DNA of 64,000 nucleotides, taken from NCBI GenBank assembly GCA_964036295.1, contig OZ038471.1:6260001-6324000 (forward strand). Reading direction: 5' to 3'. Origin of the DNA: Plumapathes pennacea. Taxonomy: Eukaryota > Cnidaria > Anthozoa > Antipatharia > Myriopathidae. The notes under the pieces were generated by a model that was given only the letters and a program-made list of their open reading frames with translations, made no database searches and was not told where the DNA came from. Shown piece by piece: positions 46,520 through 57,294 of the stretch. Both the position numbers and the translations under genes were made by a program. How positions within the stretch are numbered: position 1 is the stretch's first letter; every line of letters starts with the position of its first letter.

Positions 46520-49279
46520 CGCAGCTTTCCACTCATTGTTAGAGTCTGGATAAGCATAGCCACTAACTTCTCTTTGGCCATGGATTGGTCTACCAAACTG
46601 GTCCCCAGTCACATGTAAGTATCTAAACAGAGATAAATTAAGATAATTAAATCTGGAGTCGTGCAATCAAATTTTACTTTTATTCCTGATTGGCAAGAAA
46701 TGCTAAACTTCTGTGGATCAATCTAAAAAGTGTAGCAAAATGAAAAACCAATAAATTACAAATCACACAACATTATTACTTTCAACAATATTATCAAAAA
46801 CCTAATCTGCTCTCAGCCTTTCTAAGTTAATTCTCCTCATCATTTACAAAGAATTAATAAATGAAAATTCCCTCAACCATCACACTAGTACTGTAAGCAT
46901 TTAATGACAAATTCTCACACCTGTGACACAAGAAGTAAATTTGAAAATTGCATTTCATCAATCCAAGTGGAGTGGCCAGTCTCAGTGAGTATAAACAATA
47001 TTATCTCTAAAAATGCTACACTTACACTCCAGTTGGTTTATGTACAAAGCGTACTCTATTTTTCCTCTCCCAGTACTTGGTGGTACAATCTATGGACCAT
47101 TCGTCGCCCTCATCACCAGCTCCATTCTCCCCGAATGCGCTAACTTCTTGATTGTGAGAAATGGGTGATTGGAAAAGGTGACTATGAAGGTTACGTTTGG
47201 TGGCTAAGTGCTGTAATCTGAGCACACTGCCACACTTGATAGGGGCCCTGTAGAAGAAAAATAAAAAATGTGTCAAACCAACAACAAAAAAAAGGCATCA
47301 GGATCACACATACTGTACTGAAGGTATGTTGTGCAATGAGCCACATGACCAAGGACTGCAATCGTGATTAAAAGTTGGGGTACTTTTCATAGAATGCTTT
47401 CACAAACAGACTACTAGAGTGGAAAGGGTGACACCCTCATTTGTAAACTTTTATATTCAAACTCCCAAACCACACAGCTGCTGCAAGAATGTGCACAAAG
47501 TTTTGCTAGCACTACTGAATGTAAACATAGAAAGTTCCAGATAGTATCATACTATTAACCTCTCTTATTTATCATTGGCTCCAAATCATAGTAATGAAAT
47601 CCATAATTTCAAAAATGTATTTATATTTTTTTTGTGAGATCATAAATTTACTATTCTATTGTCATTTGTGAAACCAGGGGTTCATCGTTCTTGGGTCAAA
47701 TCCCTCCCCCTCCCCTGCACTTAATGTTGGTGACCCTTACCCTCGTTTACAGCGGGTCGACATGTCCCCTCTGATGACCCAGTAGCTGTTAGCATCATCG
47801 ACATTATCAACTGCTGTTACAGACTGAACAGCAAAACATTAGATCAGTTGAAAGTTGGACACAAACACACAGCTCATACTAATGAATGTCTACCTACATA
47901 TTATTGCTGTTTATCTCAATATATATTTTGTTTCCTATCTGCGGCACTGATGATCCAGTCACACCATAAATATTCAGTTATTGTTATTAAGGCCCTCTTT
48001 GATTCTCCCAACCTTCCAGTTCACTGAACAAAATGAATGGAGTAGCAAATGATGTCCGACCAGCATGAACCTACTGTAAGCAAGAAATGCTACTTTCACC
48101 ATGCTATGCTATATACACAAGTGAGGCTGAAGTTACATCAAAAGGAGAACTTCAGCTGCAGAGCAAACTATTGTATATTTACATAATTTTGTAGGGCAGA
48201 TCTTGCAACCCAGAAGTGATCAACTTCAATTTTATCTCACTTTCCCACCAGAAATATACATTCTACCAAACTTAGCTTTTGGTAACTTGCTCAAATGGCA
48301 CCTGATTGAAACTAATAATTCTCACCACGTCACTCATACTTTTTTCCATTGAATGGTTGTGAGAATCTGCATTATGAACTTGGGAGTGAAAGAGTTAAAG
48401 TACTGTACAGCAGCCACTTCCCTATATAAATCCGTTGTCAAAATGTCTTGGCTGTTGTACAGATATGAAACACTTCGGTGGAATATTTAAAAATTATATG
48501 CTTTGAAAATTCACTTGCTTCCTAGGTTCCTGACTTTTATATACCCTTCCCAAACCATGCGCATAACAAAAGAAGACACAATAAGGAAATCCCTTCAACT
48601 GGAGTAGCGAAGGTAAACAACATCTCCTGGGACAGCTATAGTTTACTGAAGATGCTCCAAATAACCCACACTTGAAAAAATAACTACAAAGTAACGTAAC
48701 TAATTTTATGCCAAAACTTTACAATTACATGTACGTACAATAAAAAAATAAAAAAAATGCAGCAAAAAGTTCGAACAACAGCTTTTTCTCAAGTTGGCTC
48801 TGATCACAGCAATTTCTCGTTATTTTTCCCTCTTTATTTCGGGCTATCCTGGTCGGCCAAGCTGCTGCTAACGCGTCGCCATAGCGTGTCATCATGTAAA
48901 CTACATGTGGTTCAACGCCATTGGAGCAAAATTGTTGTGTAAACGACGCGTCCATCGCATAATTTCTTACCTGTTGTCCACTGCCAGATCCGTACTTGAT
49001 TTCATGAGAATGTAGTCTAACGTTATGATTTGTATTTAGCAGCTTTATAACAGATCCACATGTGACATATTTAAAATCTGTGAAGCAAAGAATAATACAT
49101 TGGCACGCGGACATCTTCAAACTCTAAGACGGAAAAATCACAAATATTGATGTTTACATACCTTTAGTATCCCCGAATGTACAGCTACTTAATAGGGATA
49201 AGACAGAGAGAAATAAACAAGCAATTGGAGTGAGCCTTGCGAAGTTCTTGAGACAACCAAACCCGCCAGTCCACGCCAT
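46520..49279 (-). CDS. SDF2: SDF2-family MIR-domain ER protein (last exon unresolved)
   Basis: SDF2 proteins work in the ER lumen with chaperones and ERdj3-type J proteins. Exons in coding order: 49279-49162, 49077-48971, 47823-47741, 47247-47026, 46622-46520; phases agree. Exon 1 encodes a signal peptide (LTPIACLFLSVLSLLSSC). The MIR repeats show CGSVIKLLNTNHNVRLHSHE with YGSGSGQQ, then WVIRG, then IKCGSVLRLQHL, NLHSHLFQSPIS, NQEVSAFGENGAGDEGDEW, and YLHVTGDQFGRPIHGQREV. The five exons give 211 aa and end at NNEWKAA; family members normally continue for some 15-20 residues to a KDEL-like retention signal. I could not find that exon with certainty. A candidate open stretch with an acceptor-like edge is at 46062-46145, but it lacks the retention signal. 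Confidence 0.9.
48209..48399. mobile_element. TTAA-type MITE copy in SDF2 intron 2
   Basis: CCCAGAAGTGATCAACTTCAA at the left, AACTTGGGAGTGAAAGAGTTAA at the right, and the full set of internal markers. Confidence 0.75.
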
Positions 49280-49564
49280 GTTAGAAAAAGGAAGAACAAC
49301 ACACCGCTGGGCAAACTGATGGTGAAATAGCCTCGCTTTGGTGCATCGTCCAGACAAACCTGTTTTTGCACCGGAAGTTACAACATCTCAAAAGTAAACA
49401 CAGGTAAAAAAAAAAAAAAACGCATTGAAAGACAGACGAAAAACTGGGGAATATCGAAGAACAATTAGGAGAACAGAGGAAGAAGGAGAAGGATAAGAAA
49501 CAAGAGGCAGGTATAAAGGGACCAATTTGTCATTTCAAATTGTCAGTGTTCAACAATTCCAGGG

Positions 49565-49668
49565 AATTTGGCATTTTATAGCTTACTCAAGTGAAAGCTG
49601 GTTAAATCCTCAATTCTCACTAAGTCACCCACACTGTTTCTTCTTGAATGATTGGGAGAATCTGTGGG
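49565..49668. mobile_element. TTAA-type MITE fragment
   Basis: GCTTACTCAAGTGAAAGCTGG to TTGGGAGAATCTG matches the inner right half of the family. The rest is gone. Confidence 0.5.
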
Positions 49669-50145
49669 ATTAATAGGACTGGGAGGGGAGGATGGGGAAT
49701 GGGGATATCAGATATCAGTTATCGTGGGAAGGGTTCAACAGCTGAAAGTCTTGGGCTGTATTTTGTACTTATATCTCTTTGGCATGCAGAAGGGAGTCAT
49801 TGCAGTGCTTCAGATCAAAATGACGCAAGTTCCGCATGCAAACATTGCAATTTTGAAGACAGCAAAGTTAACCACGGCATAAATATTTGTTTTTGCAATG
49901 CTCTTTTAACAAAAAGATACTGGACGTCATGCATTTAAATAATTCCCCATTTCTGGGGCCAGTTTTATTCCTTAGTATGACAACAAATATAGTTTCCATG
50001 CAGTGTTTTTGTAATTTGTACCATTACATTTTTGTACATGGTATATTAGTTATACAACATTGTAATAAAAATAAAGTAATATTCACTCTAGGCAATGTTG
50101 AATTCTTGGCAATATTCCCCCCCCAAGAATTATTAAGCACCTAAC

Positions 50146-50370
50146 AGAGTTAAAAAAGACTGTGAATGCCCTTTTACTTCTCATCAAGTTCAATTTTCTC
50201 CTATATTCTCTGACCAGAGATATATCACACACATCCATAAAAAAAATTATTTGTTACATTTCTCACAAGAAAGCTGGTTGGATTATCATTTCTCATTGCA
50301 CCACTCATACATATTTGTCTTGAATGGTGGAGACAATTATTTGCATTTCGAGATTAGGAAGCAAAATCTG
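50146..50370. mobile_element. TTAA-type MITE copy, diverged
   Basis: CAAGTTCAATTTTCTCCTAT, ACCAGAGATATATCAC and GAAAGCTGGTTGGATTATC are family words in the correct order; a small insertion lengthens the middle. Confidence 0.55.
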
Positions 50371-50683
50371 AGTTAAAGTAAATGATATTTTGGTTGCTTT
50401 TTAGTGATGCTTGATCCAACAAAAGGTGTACACAGCATTTATTGTATCCTTGCAGAGCTGTAAAATAATAATAATAATAAAAAAGATTGTTAAGTTGTGG
50501 AATGATTTTGAACTCTGTACAGCAGCTCCACAGATCTACTGTGTAGGCCCTAATTCTTGCAACTTTCCCAGAAGAATTTGTTGGTGGTCTGCCCAGCAGC
50601 TGAGCCCTATACATCCCTGACACAATTCTTTAATTCATCCACCATCCTGGGTCAAATAGAAAACTTTAGTTTAAAAATTTTTA

Positions 50684-50846
50684 ACCCTTTTACTTTAATT
50701 TTTTCCAGCACTCTCTTAATATAGAGATTTATATCATGAAGTATGGAGAAGTTGGATTGTATCATGCAGTATTACATTACATACATTTTATTTTTAAAAA
50801 GGTTGGGAAAATCTGCATTTTGAGCTATTGAGTGAAAGGTTTGACA
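50684..50846. mobile_element. TTAA-type MITE copy
   Basis: TTAACCCTTTTACTTTAATT at the left, AAAAGGTTGGGAAAATCTGC and GAGTGAAAGGTTTG at the right. It lies just past the CCDC43 stop and could fall in its 3' UTR. Confidence 0.6.
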
Positions 50847-50993
50847 TGCCTATAACACCCCGCCCCAAGAAAGGACACTCAAAAGCCAGATGGCAAAATG
50901 TTGGAAAAGACCCATGAAATTTTACCAAAATAATTTTTCCCCCAACTTTAGCTGTGAGAATAGAAGTTATCATCACCTTTTTTTTACAAGACG

Positions 50994-53388
50994 TCATCTT
51001 GTTCTTCTTTCTCCTTTCTGTGTTCTCTTTTTCTCCTTCTCCCTTCTATCATCTGCTTTCTGCTTTTGTTTTTCTTTTGCTTCCTTTATCTGCTGCTTTT
51101 TCTGTTCACTTTCTTTGCGCAACTTGTCCTTTTTCTCTTTCTCCTTTTCCAGCACACTTTGAGTGTTTGTGTTCTTGAAGAGATTGGAAGCAGCTGGAAA
51201 AAGATAGGATTTTCTTTTACAGAACATATAAACCAATTCAGGCTGCAAAACATGGATGCATTTTCACCAGTGTTTACTGCTTACGCAAAAACAGAAACCA
51301 AACATTTTGAAAACGATCCACTTTTTTTGCTGTATTTTAGAATCAATGTGTTAGGTCTTACCTCTTAGTGTCAGAATTAAAAAAAAAAAATTTTTTTTGG
51401 ACTTTTTTTCAACTAATTTTTATTGTTGAACATATCACTGACATTTTAAAGGCAATTTGTCCTAACAACCGGGGTTTCCATTAATAGCTTGCCCCACCCA
51501 CCTCTTCCCTGTGGTAAGTTTGTTATGGTAGATCTCCACTGATAATTTGTCATTGTGATGGGTGCCTGGTGGTGGGCTATGGCAGGGTTGCCATTGACAC
51601 CTCCTTGGTCTCCCAGATACTGCATTTTGGCAGTCCTCCCTCACTGGACAGTTGGGCATGCACCCCACCCTCCAACCTCATCACTGGCGATGAGTTTAAC
51701 ATAAAAAATAAAAAAAAAAAAGCACAGACTAATAAACTCACCTGCACTTCCTTGTGTGACTGCTGGCTCATCATCGCTGTCACAAGTGATGTAGTTAAGG
51801 ACAACCTAAATATTCTACCTTTTATATAAATGTGTCTGACACCTAAAACCCTAAAACTAAAAAAAAGACGGACACATCTCTGAGGACACCTGGATGAGTG
51901 GTCTCCTCACATGTATGTTCTATACATTTAAATGGATTTGTATATTCTGAAAAACCCAGCACTTATCGGCAAGGGATTTATGGCTGACTCAGATGTAAAA
52001 ATGTTTTAATCAGTTTGAGGTGAACCCTCTCTATAGAATATAATATTGTGAGCAAAGCTGCAACTAACATTCTAGTTATCAAATAGAATGTGTGTGTATA
52101 TGTGATGAATGTATTTAAAATTTAAAGATGTGGAATAAATTTAGTGGAATAGATATCGTATTTTATGCAACTGGTGAAGCTATAGTTCAATGAAACATGA
52201 AAAGATATCCATGTTCCTCATCAGACTGGTGACTGTATTCTGCCAGCAACTTCTCCTTTAGGTCTTTGTCAACTTTAGCAGGGTTTGATTTTGCAGGATT
52301 CACTGTGGATGCCTGTTTTTCCATAATTTCGGCCAACTTGTTTAGTTTTTCTGCAGCCTTCTGTTCTATAAATAACACAGATAAAGTACAGTACAGTACG
52401 TAGTTAGTTACTTTACTGCAGCAAAATCTTTCAGATATTTCATTTCAAGGTACCAGTACCAAAGGATCATGATATATTATTTTCTGCAGGAAGATTATAT
52501 GTTAGGTTGCAAAATCTTCCCAGGATATGGTATGTTAGATCATTACACAAGAATTATGTGTTTATAATCCTTACATAATCTTGGAAAATTGACGCAATGT
52601 TGTGTCTGTATAAATTACCTTTGGCTTCTTCCCTTTCCTTGATTACTTTTGCTCTGGAAGAAGTCCATCTTTGTAAAATCTCAGAGCACAAGTCTTCCAA
52701 AGGATGATCCTACAGGCAAAAGATGGCTCAAAGTAATGTTTACAGTCAGATAGAGCGGTTTTTGTATGTATTGTCTGCCAATCACGTAGAAATGAAAGCA
52801 AAACCTGACTACGATCTTCTCGTGGAAGTACAGCAATGACGATGTGCTGGTCGACTGGTTCCAATTTAGCAAAACCAAACGCAAATTACTTACATGGGTT
52901 TCTGATTGAAATATTTAAAAACAGCAGATATACCAACTGAATAAAGTTTAAAATGACGTCCAAGAGTTCGTCCTTCTTTCAATTATTTATAAAATATTGT
53001 ACACATGTACAAACTATATATTAGCCCATTGACTTGGCATAGAGAAGCTGTTTACGCAATTTTATTTTAGAGAAGGAAATAGTTCACATATTTAGAGTGT
53101 CTCCAAAAGTTTTTGGCCAAGACTGCAGGTGAAACCTAAATAATACATATAATTATTATTGTATTCCAACCCGATTCTTTATACGTGCACACAGTATAAA
53201 GATATGACGCTAGAACGTACCGTCATGCCGTCCAAGATCCCCGCTAACGCGTCTTTTCTATCGTCGTCAGTTGAGTCTTCTTCGTCCATCACTCCAGTTA
53301 CATAGCTACCAAAAACCTCATCGTCTAGGCCTATTTGTTTTAGACGGGAGCACAGCCACTCTTCGAAGTTGACATCTCCGTCCGCCAT
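50994..53388 (-). CDS. CCDC43: CCDC43-like coiled-coil protein
   Basis: Exons in coding order: 53388-53221, 52709-52619, 52365 to about 52227 (or 52197), 51776-51742, 51193-50994. Exon 1 gives MADGDVNFEEWLCSRLKQIG...YVTGVMDEED, the N-terminal fold of CCDC43. Exon 2 ends the N-terminal part (LCSEILQRWTSSRAKVIKE). Exon 3 carries EQKAAEKLNKLAEIMEKQA and KEKLLAEYSHQSDEE. The last exon gives NLFKNTNTQSVLEKEKEKKD followed by a long charged coiled coil ending KKRTQKGERRTR, like the vertebrate C-terminus. The donor of exon 3 is ambiguous: two non-consensus GT sites give the same phase. The family is small and little studied; no enzymatic domain is seen. Confidence 0.88.
52749..52910. mobile_element. 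Partial AGAGCGG-type MITE in CCDC43 intron 1
   Basis: TAGAGCGGTTTTTGTATG at the left and CAAAACCAAACGCAAATTACT towards the right are shared with the element at 40157-40471; the right end is missing. Confidence 0.5.
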
Positions 53389-54468
53389 CTTGAATGTCCA
53401 ACACGTGGTAGATACCGCTGACGCGTTTAGCGGCTCAGTTAAGCCGCTCCCGGCACTTTTTCCCCCGGGGGTGGGGGGACGCTCAAATTGCGCTCACAGA
53501 CGGATCAAACGGCATAAAAACATAGCATGCAACTTTAAGTTCTTTTATTCAAGAACTCATCGTGTGTTATCTACCAAACTCAGGCCCCCGGTTTGTCTGC
53601 GCTTATTGAAGCTGGGAAAATGACAGCAAATATACCTTCTTTCTCACATAATCACCTTACTGTTAAAAGATAAATTCGAAATAAGCACCACTCCCCCTTC
53701 AACAGTGTCTGATAATGAAGTGACAAAAAGAGGACTTCATCAACTTTGACTAAGAAGATGTCGGGTGTATTGAACTGTAACATTCATTGAATTTCTTGAA
53801 TTAAATATACCCATCATCTGTAGAGCTCTACTGTTTTATCAGTTGGTCAAGGACTGAAGCAATGGCCTCGTTTTGAAGACTCTAACATGTGAAGACTCTA
53901 ACATGTGACATGTATGAAGAAGATAAATTTCTCTGCTATTTCAAATAGACTCCACCACTGTACGGTTCTACTGCTTTACAGCATATAGTTCTACCACTCT
54001 ACAGCTATCCTGGATGCCAGAGGATTCTCGTTCTCGGAAGTTCCGAGCTGCATGGCCCTGTAGGGCTGGGAGTGAACCCATGGACAGAGGAGGGATGGGG
54101 CAAGGCGAGCTTCCAAGAGCGAGAAACCTCTGGCACCCAGGGTACTCTACAGCTGTACTGAAGGAGAATATTAAAGTTGATCATTCTTGGGGGTGAATTG
54201 CCAGGAAATATGGTATTCTTGCTAAAACACAAGGTTGAGGAGGAAGGTTTATTTTTGCTGTTTTCCTACTTTGCGATGTTTTCCTTTGCTTAAGTTCCAC
54301 ATTACACTTCTCAATACGATCTTTGACCGTGGCGTTGCAAATCCTTTCTTGTAGAAAGGCGTTTTATTACGTACGAGATCCGCTTATCCCACTTTAATTT
54401 ATGCTCTTGAAGCATTCTTCTCCACATTCTCAAAGGAGGAGGGAAGTGCTTTAACATCCATCGACATT
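53389..54468. other. Intergenic stretch between CCDC43 and TMEM60
   Basis: The first 150 bp should hold the CCDC43 promoter; it is GC-rich for the region and has a CCCCCGGGGGTGGGGG tract. A MITE lies at 54007-54143. A TTTATT at 54248-54253 (AATAAA on the minus strand) may be the TMEM60 polyadenylation signal. No other gene is seen. Confidence 0.5.
54007..54143. mobile_element. 137-bp MITE with 11-bp target duplication
   Basis: The ends are ATCCTGGATGCCAGAGG and the complement of ACCCTGGGTGCCAGAGG. The inverted repeats extend over about 32 bp (GGTTTCTCGCTCT-like). The 11-bp sequence ACTCTACAGCT stands directly on both sides (53996-54006 and 54144-54154). Duplications of 9-11 bp are typical of Mutator-like elements. 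Adjacent bases 54155-54195 are an end fragment of the TTAA-type MITE. Confidence 0.85.
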
Positions 54469-54867
54469 TCATCCGCCAGACTTGGCCAGTTTCCAAACGT
54501 ATACCGAAACGTCACAGGAAATGCCGAACAACAAAATCCACAAAGGGATGAAAACAACATAGTACGAAAAAGCAACAATCTGCTGCAGTTTACAGCCGAG
54601 CAGAATCAGGAAGGCCAGCTTCACAGAGAACATGGCTAAGACCCAGAACTTTCGTCGGAAGCTTACATCGTTTGCGTCAAAGCCATTCTTCTTGTGCTGA
54701 ATAAGCCTGACGACTGTAAAAGAAACGGCCGCCATGTCGAACACAAAGAACGGAGTGAAGACAATAAACCAGTTCCAGTTAGTCTCCTTCTCGATACGGA
54801 CGACTAATAATATGATAAAGAGAAGCAGAACGCACCACACTCCGAGAACTCGACGAATCATCGCCAT
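54469..54867 (-). CDS. TMEM60: TMEM60-like four-pass membrane protein, 132 aa, single exon
   Basis: From MAMIRRVLGVW the protein shows four hydrophobic segments (about residues 5-25, 31-55, 72-92, 97-120), WNWFIVFTPFFVFD after the first and FDANDVSFRRKFW before the third, then LKLAFLILLGCKL-like sequence and YYVVFIPLWILLFG. These match TMEM60, whose human form is 133 aa. The open frame continues upstream to 55104, but that part is not conserved in the family and overlaps the IMPACT start, so I chose the internal Met at 54867. The gene is intronless in its coding part, as in vertebrates. The function of the family is not established. Confidence 0.9.
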   Translation of the reverse strand: MAMIRRVLGVWCVLLLFIILLVVRIEKETNWNWFIVFTPFFVFDMAAVSFTVVRLIQHKKNGFDANDVSFRRKFWVLAMFSVKLAFLILLGCKLQQIVAFSYYVVFIPLWILLFGISCDVSVYVWKLAKSGG

Positions 54868-55057
54868 GTTGTTTATCTCTCGTTCGAGGTGCGCTATGTT
54901 ATGCCTCATATACTGTCCCACGGTGACAAGCCGCTGGTTACACTGTGCGTGGGCGCCTTCTTTCCACTGAGCGCGCCGAGCGCGCCACGTTTGCCCAGCT
55001 GACCGGCGACAACAACACACAAATTCCACCACGAGCGAGAGATAACCAGGTGCAAAG
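54868..55057. promoter_or_regulatory. TMEM60 / IMPACT bidirectional promoter region
   Basis: Only 190 bp separate the two start codons, which face away from each other. The stretch is CpG-rich (GCGCGCCGAGCGCGCC near 54970-54985) against an AT-rich background, as in head-to-head housekeeping pairs. Confidence 0.65.
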
Positions 55058-57149
55058 ATGGCTGACAGTGCGAAAAGTGCACAGGAAGACGACGAGGAAA
55101 ACATCTCTCAACAGAGTGACGAAATCGAAGCGTTAGCAGCAATCTATGGCGATGACTTTGTCGTGGTCGATTCAAAACACCGGATTTATGAAGTTCGAGT
55201 ATCGAGTGATCTCGACTCATGGTGGTCGGCGACGTTACAGGTTCTACTCCCTCCACAGTACCCGAGCAGCGTTCCACCTGTTTTTGAGCTCTACTCAGCA
55301 TGGATGACCGATGCAGATAAATTTGAGATCAGCGATAATCTGTATAATATCTTCAGGGAGAACAAGGGAGAGATAGTGCTCTATCAATGGGTGGAGAATA
55401 TCCGTGAATTTGTGAACACGAGAGCCACCGAGTCCAAGGACGAGAGCCAAGAACTCCAATCAGGTACGGTACCGGCAAATGCGTGATTTTTTATATAATC
55501 GACTTTTAAAATAACACACGCTTATTAAAGTGTGCGAAAACAATTCGGTTTTAACAGCTCGGTTTGTATGATACTGCAGAATTTCTAGCGAGTGGCGAGA
55601 GGCTTGATTTCTCGTCCAAGAATCACGCGACAAAAATAAAGAAAGAAAAATGGAAGAAAAAAAAAAATAAATAAATAAAAACGGCACGATTCGCCCCTCC
55701 AGTGAACAGTCACCTTTAACACTGTATACACACGCCATACTGTACATAATATAGTAGGTATAAAGTCCATGGGGTCGGGTCACCGATATGATATGTTTTC
55801 ACTTCGGCTTTTTGTCTGTAAATTAGTTTATTTTCATAGGTTTTTGCAGTATTTCTCTCTTCCCTCCTCCCCCTTTTTGAGTTCCTTTAAAACTTTACAA
55901 GAAAAAAATGTGACGTCCATTATTTACAGTGAAAATTGAAACTTTATGCAAATTTCAGTTATATTGTTTCTTTGTTTTGAGAGATCTGAGCATCATTGCT
56001 CTTGCCTATTTTTAAAATTGAAATATTGATGCAAATACGAAGTCCCAATGATGTCATATTTGAGAGCCAGTCAAACAGTGATTTTATCTCAGAGTTCAAA
56101 GTACATTCTGTATAGTGCATATAGTTAGCTATGTTTAGCCATAGTAGAGGGGTTCCCTCTACTATGGTTTAGCATAGGACAAGTGGGAAATATTTGGCCC
56201 AGCTTTTCTGACATACAATATGTATACAACCATGGTAATTTGATGCCAGATGAGACCTACACAATAATAATACGCATGTGTATAATAATATTAAACACCC
56301 TTCTATGATATCATAGAGAATGAAATTAAAAAATGACAGCTTTTCTTGACTGAAACTTTGACTTTATGCAGAGCATAGTTCTTTTTCGCAATTGGAAATG
56401 AGTTTGAAAAGAGAATATAAGCTGTCAGGTTACTTGATATGGGACTACTTAGGCCGGATGTAAGAAAAAAACATGAGATTCTGATGTCGTCATGCACCAT
56501 TACAACAACAAAGAAACTACTTTTTATTTATTATTTACTAGGAATCAATAAACTGCAAGTCAACTTTGAAGAAGAATTAGAAGATGAAGAGGACAACTCA
56601 TCAACTGAAGAAGTGGAAGATGATGTTTACCATTTCACTTCACACAAGAAATTTGTTGATGACAGTGAACTGAAATGTGCAGGCAAATGCATAGAAATCT
56701 TACATGGAGAACCCTTTACAGATAGAAAGAGCACATTTCAGGCACATCTAGCTCATGTGGAATCAATTGACCAAGTAAAACAGGTCTTGGAAGATTTGAA
56801 GAAGAATCGGAAAATTGCCAATGCTTCCCACAACATAATGGCCTACAGGATTTACCTACAGGACACAAAGAGCTATGCACAGGACTCTGAGAATGATGGT
56901 GAAGCCTGTGCTGGAGGAAGATTAGCTCACCTTCTACAAATTCTCAACATCAAGAATGTTGTTGTGGTTGTCAGTCGCTGGTATGGAGGAATTCTTCTTG
57001 GTCCAGATAGATTTAAACACATAACTAACTGTGCAAGGGAACTATTGAAGGCATCAGGGCTGATTGAAAGCAAAGCACTGCCAACGCAAAAAGAGGGCAA
57101 GCTTAGAAAAGGCAGACTGAGGCCTTATAAGTACAAGTTTACATCATGA
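55058..57149 (+). CDS. IMPACT: IMPACT-like GCN2 inhibitor, 2 coding exons, 337 aa
   Basis: IMPACT competes with GCN2 for GCN1 and so damps the amino-acid starvation response in the cytosol. Exon 1 (55058-55463) encodes the RWD domain (about residues 20-125: QQSDEIEALAAIYGDDF, YPSSVPPVFEL, WVENIREF). Exon 2 (56542-57149) joins in phase 1. It encodes an acidic linker (EEELEDEEDNSSTEEVEDD) and the IMPACT/YigZ domain with GEPFTDRKSTFQAHLAHV, ASHNIMAYRI, DGEACAGGRLAHLLQ and VVVVSRWYGGILLGPDRFKH, which are the family signature. The end KLRKGRLRPYKYKF is basic. Human IMPACT is 320 aa. The 55.5-56.5 kb intron holds AT-rich sequence and a short hairpin at 56138-56166. Confidence 0.95.
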
Positions 57150-57294
57150 TGTGCCCATTTGTGTGAGCAATGTAGTAAGAATTTTGAACAGATAAAGCAG
57201 TTTTTACTTTGGCAAAATAAGCCAAGTTCTCAAAGAGACACTGAAAAGAGAAAATTGAAGTCAATCACACATACTCCTGTGAGTGAAAGGGTTA
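57143..57294. mobile_element. TTAA-type MITE copy overlapping the IMPACT stop
   Basis: GAGCAATGTAGTAAGAATTTTG to CCTGTGAGTGAAAGGGTTAA matches the family from near its left edge. It begins at or just after the IMPACT stop codon, so the 3' UTR is probably built from it. Confidence 0.65.

Noticed and set aside
50890..51368. Phe/Ser-rich plus-strand frames
   Set aside because: They are the antisense of the charged coiled-coil exon of CCDC43.
54868..55104. N-terminal extension of the TMEM60 frame
   Set aside because: Not conserved in the family, overlaps the IMPACT start on the other strand, and lacks family sequence; the Met at 54867 fits TMEM60 length.
56138..56166. Short perfect hairpin CCATAGTAGAGGG/CCCTCTACTATGG
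   Set aside because: Looks like a microRNA-size stem, but only 13 bp long; too short for a precursor call.
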